Source of the DNA: Sphingobacterium sp. R2
GTDB lineage: Bacteria; Bacteroidota; Bacteroidia; Sphingobacteriales; Sphingobacteriaceae
Assembly: GCF_040760075.1 (NCBI RefSeq)
Contig: NZ_CP142884.1
Coordinates: 3,472,001-3,536,000 of the forward strand
Direction of reading: 5' to 3'
DNA length: 64,000 nt
The stretch's first letter is position 1. Every line of letters begins with the position of its first letter. A model generated the notes under the pieces. It saw nothing but the letters and a program-made list of their open reading frames with translations. It was not told the DNA's origin and made no database searches. Both the position numbers and the translations under genes were made by a program. This document shows, one piece after another, positions 60,271 to 64,000 of the stretch.

Positions 60271-60300
60271 GATAAGGTGCACCGCGGCGTGCACCTTGTC
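60271..60300. terminator. Bidirectional hairpin terminator
   Basis: GATAAGGTGCAC pairs with GTGCACCTTGTC (one G-U pair) over a six-base loop, between the cassette and the convergent GH78-like gene. No long T run follows. Confidence 0.65.
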
Positions 60301-60335
60301 TATATTACCTTGGTTTTTCGTGCAAATATCTTAAA

Positions 60336-62657
60336 CTATATGGGAAGTTTTCTTCTTATATTGTAATCTCCGGCAGCTAGTGTAAAAGTAGCATAACCTG
60401 CAGTATCTGCGGTTCCTTCTGTTTTAGTCACTGCCTTATTGTTGATAAAGAGCGCAGATCCACTGGGAATCTTGACAATGGCTGTGGAACCGTTCGGAAC
60501 TTTTAATTTTAACCTAAAACCTTTCTTGTCATTTTTGAAAGAAGCTGTTATGTTTCCCTTCACAGTCGGTACGCTTAAATGGCCCGATGACAGACTGGCT
60601 GGCTGAGGCTGAACAGCAAACGAGGTATATCCGGGACGTAAGGGTTTAATACCAAAAACGTATTCTGTCAGTACAATCTGTGCGCCGCCACTCCATGCAT
60701 GGTTTGTGGTGCCGCCACCAAAGCCGCGTTCTCCGATACCCCAGCCTTCATACAGTGTTGTGCGTTCTGGATCATTCACCATTTCGCTGAAGCGATCCTT
60801 TGTCCTTGCCAGCGCATAATTTCCTTGCTCCATTTTAAAAAGTGCCTCCATGATATACTTCTCCATATAAGGGCTGGCATAATACTGCGATTTGAAACAT
60901 TTTAAAATTGATCCGTATTTGCTGCTATCAGCAATGTTGGCTATTACTGCCAAGGCCTGAACCCGATCGTCCGCATTACCTTTATGCGCGGGATGGCGGT
61001 AGACCTGGCCATTCCAGCATCGGTTGTACCCATTTTTGACATTGACCATCGTATTTCGGTACAGTTGTACATCTTCTGTTTGCCCCAACAATTCTGCCAT
61101 GTTTGCCGCAGCATCCAATGCGATGTAATGCCAGCCAGCCATGATCAGACGGATATCTTTATTTTCGCCCCAGTCGCCCCACAGCCAGTCGCCGTTCCGA
61201 AGTTCCGTAAGACCGGTCTCATCAGTCTTCCAAAGCTGTAGGTATTTCTTAACGGCGGGATAAGCCTTCCTGATCTGAATCGAATCGCCTGTTTGCATAT
61301 AATAATTCCAAAATCCATAGTTACCAATGCTTGTCAGCATCTGATCGGGAAGTTCCTGGTTAAAGTTTCCAGGAATGGGAGCGTGGAGTACACCGCTTTC
61401 TCGCTGCCAGTTACAAAGCTCATCGATGGCTTTTCGCATAAGTGCATGTGATGAAGGAGAATAGGTATAGAAAGCTTCACCCATTAATAAAACAACGTCT
61501 CCCCACCATTGGGCTCTTTCGCGATCCGGGCAGTCGAAAAAATTGTCCCGCATATTGACATATAACGTTCGGCTTGCTTTCTTCCAATACTTGTTGTAGA
61601 ATGGATCACTGCAGGTGAATTTCCCCAGATTTTCACTATCATAACCGGTTTCCCGATAGTTGAGTCTTTTAATTTTTACTATTTTAGGCACCAGAAGGAT
61701 CAGTTTTTCGCCATTCATCCATCCCAAGGACTCGTAAGTTTGTTTTCCTTTTTTTGTAATGTATTCGGCCCTGATATTATTGGTACCCCCTGCGTAACTG
61801 TGATCGGTATTGATACGAATAGTATGTCCGCCTACACGATCAAGGACATCCAATATTGGGGTGCATTGCATGTTATATGGAAGTATAGCAGTTATTGTAT
61901 CAATTTCTCTTCCTGCCGCTCGTTTGAAGCTGATCGTTTTTACGCCGTAATCTTTCCATTGTGGAATAGGCCGGTCGATTAATTTATTCCAGGGAGCATC
62001 ACCTTTTTTTCCAACTATCCTGGAAGCTGAAAAACCGGGCAATGATCCCATGGTTTGAGTTTGCCAGTCCGAAATATCATTTCTTGCGTCAAACCTGATG
62101 TTTGATTCCGCTAGGCGAAAGTTTGGAAGTGGATTGTCAGCAGTTTGATAAGCGGGGTGAATCCGTGAAAGCCAACTCTGGTCACTATTTATGTCAATGG
62201 TTTCAGTTTGCATATGGAAAAATAGTCCAGATTTCCCACTGCTGACATGTGAAAATCCAGATTTTCCAAAATGCCATAATAAAACTGCTATTTTGTTATT
62301 TCCTTTGGACAGGTATGGCCCCAGGTCAATTTTATCGCAGTAGCTATCGTTCGGATTAGGCCCTCTTTTTAATCCCCCTTCAAAAATTATAAGTTTACCA
62401 TTTATCCAAAGCCAGTATTTTGTATCTGCTGAAATCGTTGTAAAAGCTTGCCTGGGCTTATCTTTAAACTGCACATCTTTACGAAAAGCAATCCAGGTAT
62501 TTGTGCTATCCGAATTTAGATCGTTGGCAGATATCCAATGCGTAACCTCTGCTACTTCCTGTGGTAGTGCTTTAACGTGAATTAAGCAACAGAGTAGCAA
62601 TAAAAAAAATATTTTCTTATAAAGTCCACCTCTACGGGGATATATGTTTGTCTCCAT
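60336..62657 (-). CDS. GH78-like alpha-L-rhamnosidase family protein
   Basis: The 773-residue secreted protein has a signal (KIFFLLLLCCLIHVKALPQE). N-terminal beta-sandwich domains follow (WISANDLNSDSTNTWIAFRK; TKYWLWINGKLIIFEGGLKR). The (alpha/alpha)6 catalytic domain contains MRDNFFDCPDRERAQWWGDV at about residue 370, the equivalent of the GH78 DCPQRxER motif, and ELRNGDWLWGDWGENKD. A C-terminal beta domain contains the typical NHAWSGGAQIVLTEYVFGIK. It probably removes rhamnose or a similar residue from pectin or other glycans. It is convergent with the DUF6266 cassette and divergent from the next gene. Confidence 0.85.
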   Translation of the reverse strand: METNIYPRRGGLYKKIFFLLLLCCLIHVKALPQEVAEVTHWISANDLNSDSTNTWIAFRKDVQFKDKPRQAFTTISADTKYWLWINGKLIIFEGGLKRGPNPNDSYCDKIDLGPYLSKGNNKIAVLLWHFGKSGFSHVSSGKSGLFFHMQTETIDINSDQSWLSRIHPAYQTADNPLPNFRLAESNIRFDARNDISDWQTQTMGSLPGFSASRIVGKKGDAPWNKLIDRPIPQWKDYGVKTISFKRAAGREIDTITAILPYNMQCTPILDVLDRVGGHTIRINTDHSYAGGTNNIRAEYITKKGKQTYESLGWMNGEKLILLVPKIVKIKRLNYRETGYDSENLGKFTCSDPFYNKYWKKASRTLYVNMRDNFFDCPDRERAQWWGDVVLLMGEAFYTYSPSSHALMRKAIDELCNWQRESGVLHAPIPGNFNQELPDQMLTSIGNYGFWNYYMQTGDSIQIRKAYPAVKKYLQLWKTDETGLTELRNGDWLWGDWGENKDIRLIMAGWHYIALDAAANMAELLGQTEDVQLYRNTMVNVKNGYNRCWNGQVYRHPAHKGNADDRVQALAVIANIADSSKYGSILKCFKSQYYASPYMEKYIMEALFKMEQGNYALARTKDRFSEMVNDPERTTLYEGWGIGERGFGGGTTNHAWSGGAQIVLTEYVFGIKPLRPGYTSFAVQPQPASLSSGHLSVPTVKGNITASFKNDKKGFRLKLKVPNGSTAIVKIPSGSALFINNKAVTKTEGTADTAGYATFTLAAGDYNIRRKLPI

Positions 62658-63008
62658 TTTAAAATCAAAAATAATTTAGGTTTTACAATTCTAATTTCTA
62701 AATCAAAGGATGCCTAAAACGATGCTAATCTTCGGCTCATGTTGACATCCCGATTTTTTTATCGACTTTTTTGACACCTGTGACCGTTTAGTGCAAGAAA
62801 AACCTTTTTGTGGCAGCATACGTGTAATTCACAGCAATCTAGAGCAAGTTAACTATATTTTTAATGTCGTTTATACATTTGTTAATATAATGTCGCTGTT
62901 CGGTAAAATTGGGGTGAATTACATGGAGTACGCGCTATATTTTTGCATTATGATCTAACGACAGTAGTTGGATAGCTAGATAAGTAACGAACCTCAGAAA
63001 TAATTCAG
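62658..63008. other. Divergent promoter region of the GH78-like and LamG genes
   Basis: About 350 AT-rich bases without a gene. A TATTTTTG box at 62938-62945 matches TAnnTTTG for the rightward gene; a good -33 box is not evident. No operator could be assigned. Confidence 0.4.
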
Positions 63009-64000
63009 ATGAACAAATTTATAATTAGGACAATCGTTATGGCCTTTGTCAGCTTCTATTTCCCAAAAATTGCACATGCGCAAAATGGAGATCAGATCCT
63101 CGACGGAATAGGTGAGACAGATATGATAGCCCGATATATTTTTAATGGAGATTTAAAAGATTGGTCGCGCAATAATCTGCATAGCAACATCCTCAAGACA
63201 GTGCCGAAATTTGAAAATGACGAGCAATTTGGCAAAGTTTTGTCGCTCTCTGGGGGTACAAATGAGTTTATCACACTTCCAAAAGGTATTTTTACGGACT
63301 TTGAATCTATTAGTCTAACAGGCTGGTTTTATCTTCGTTCGAAAATGGAGGGGCAGACATTTTTTAGAATTGGAAAGGATGCTGACAGCCAGCTATTTGT
63401 TAGTCCAGGAGGAAAGGAAGACCAGAGCGGCTATCAGGCTGTTTTAAGACTAAATAACCGGAGTATCAAAAGTACAGCTGTTCGACGCATTGAAACGGGA
63501 AAGTGGGTTCATATTTCAGTAGTCATGGATCTGTCTTCCAGGTCACTCATCCTTTATCTTGATGGAAAACAGGTAGATAAGCTAGCAGGAATCCCACAGG
63601 AAATAGGTGCTATGCTCCGGGGACAGACTTCGGGAGTTATAGAAAGCCAGATCGGAAAATCTATACTGCCCGGACAGCCAAATATTAAAGCGCTGCTGCA
63701 CGATTTTAGAATTTATAGGGTTGCCTTGACATCCAATCAAATTGCTGGAATTTATAAAAATAGCCTTCGAGGTGTTCGCGAAGATATTGACAATATGGGA
63801 AAAAAGGAAGATGACTTGCCCAGCTATCCGATGACCAAAGCACAGCTGTATAATGCTTTTCTTATGAATGTTGCTGATGTGGAGGTTGAAACTAGCGTGG
63901 GGGAACTCCCTCATTTACCAAACTACCTGCAGGGTACGTATAAGGATGGAATGGAAGGCCCGAAAGTCCGCGTCCTGTGGCCATCACCTATGGACAATAC
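63009..64000 (+). CDS. Partial LamG-domain secreted protein, probable glycoside hydrolase
   Basis: ATG 63009 opens a signal peptide (IIRTIVMAFVSFYFPKIAHA) and the frame runs off the window after 330 codons. Residues 45-260 form a concanavalin-like LamG domain (IARYIFNGDLKDWSRNNL; FESISLTGWFYLRSKMEGQT; KWVHISVVMDLSSRSLILYL; LHDFRIYRVALTSNQIAGIY). The last part, EGPKVRVLWPSP, resembles the start of a bacterial Ig-like domain common between LamG and a catalytic GH domain such as GH43 or GH127. The enzyme class cannot be decided here. It is divergent from the GH78-like gene, suggesting a second glycan locus. Confidence 0.8.
   Translation, partial: MNKFIIRTIVMAFVSFYFPKIAHAQNGDQILDGIGETDMIARYIFNGDLKDWSRNNLHSNILKTVPKFENDEQFGKVLSLSGGTNEFITLPKGIFTDFESISLTGWFYLRSKMEGQTFFRIGKDADSQLFVSPGGKEDQSGYQAVLRLNNRSIKSTAVRRIETGKWVHISVVMDLSSRSLILYLDGKQVDKLAGIPQEIGAMLRGQTSGVIESQIGKSILPGQPNIKALLHDFRIYRVALTSNQIAGIYKNSLRGVREDIDNMGKKEDDLPSYPMTKAQLYNAFLMNVADVEVETSVGELPHLPNYLQGTYKDGMEGPKVRVLWPSPMDN

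Noticed and set aside
1-64000. CRISPR array or tRNA genes
   Set aside because: No regularly spaced direct repeats and no tRNA-like cloverleaf with a conserved T-arm were found on reading either strand.

Overview
The window reads as a chromosomal segment of a Bacteroidota bacterium, most likely Sphingobacterium or a close relative in the Sphingobacteriaceae. The evidence is two SusC/SusD outer-membrane uptake systems, a CTnDOT-type tyrosine recombinase, TlpA/MauE/DUF6520 proteins, TAnnTTTG-type -7 promoter boxes, and base composition (moderate GC on the right, AT-rich accessory DNA on the left). No tRNA, rRNA or CRISPR array was recognised.

Layout. 1-6.4 kb holds a partial periplasmic protein, a GNAT acetyltransferase, a broken class D beta-lactamase joined tail to tail with a truncated lipoprotein gene, a TetR-controlled DHA2 drug exporter, a DUF1905/YdeI protein and a small membrane protein. 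6.7-14.4 kb is the remnant of an integrative element: PRTRC cassette (ThiF, B, C, E), DUF932, SSB and an IntDOT-like integrase, with no transfer genes in view. 14.7-21 kb is an AT-rich accessory island: an IS3-family element lies between two paralogous membrane-protein genes, followed by HIT and HNH proteins, a Nudix hydrolase, a PUA/EVE-like HNH nuclease and small regulators. A roughly 1-kb gap at 21-22 kb has many stem-loops and may encode a structured RNA. 22-29.6 kb is a SusC/SusD locus with a TlpA-like thioredoxin, DUF6520 and a MauE/DoxX-like membrane protein. 30-37.4 kb carries a membrane protein, a surface lipoprotein divergent from a TonB receptor, a Crp/Fnr regulator, and a LytTR response regulator broken by an in-frame stop. 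37.6-42.6 kb is an AraC regulator divergent from a TolC/EmrA/EmrB-like efflux operon. 42.7-57.7 kb is a beta-mannan utilisation locus. 57.9-60.3 kb is a compact DUF6266/DUF6266/DUF5675/small-membrane-protein cassette. 60.3-64 kb has a GH78-like rhamnosidase and the start of a LamG-domain protein.

How the genes work together. The mannan locus is the most coherent unit. An AraC regulator precedes SusC, SusD and a glycan-binding lipoprotein (capture and import). GH5 and GH26 enzymes and a CE7-type esterase (depolymerisation and deacetylation) are encoded with a GPH-family symporter. Cellobiose 2-epimerase plus a GH130 phosphorylase then convert mannobiose to mannosyl-glucose and on to mannose-1-phosphate and glucose.

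The left 37 kb contains several genes with single-base lesions: the OXA remnant, the PRTRC-C fusion, a nonsense codon in a 65-codon ORF, a frameshifted membrane-protein paralogue and the response regulator. They are either real decay of accessory DNA or sequencing indels, and raw reads would decide. The least explained parts are the structured intergenic region at 21.2-21.6 kb, the HIT/HNH island and the DUF6266 cassette.
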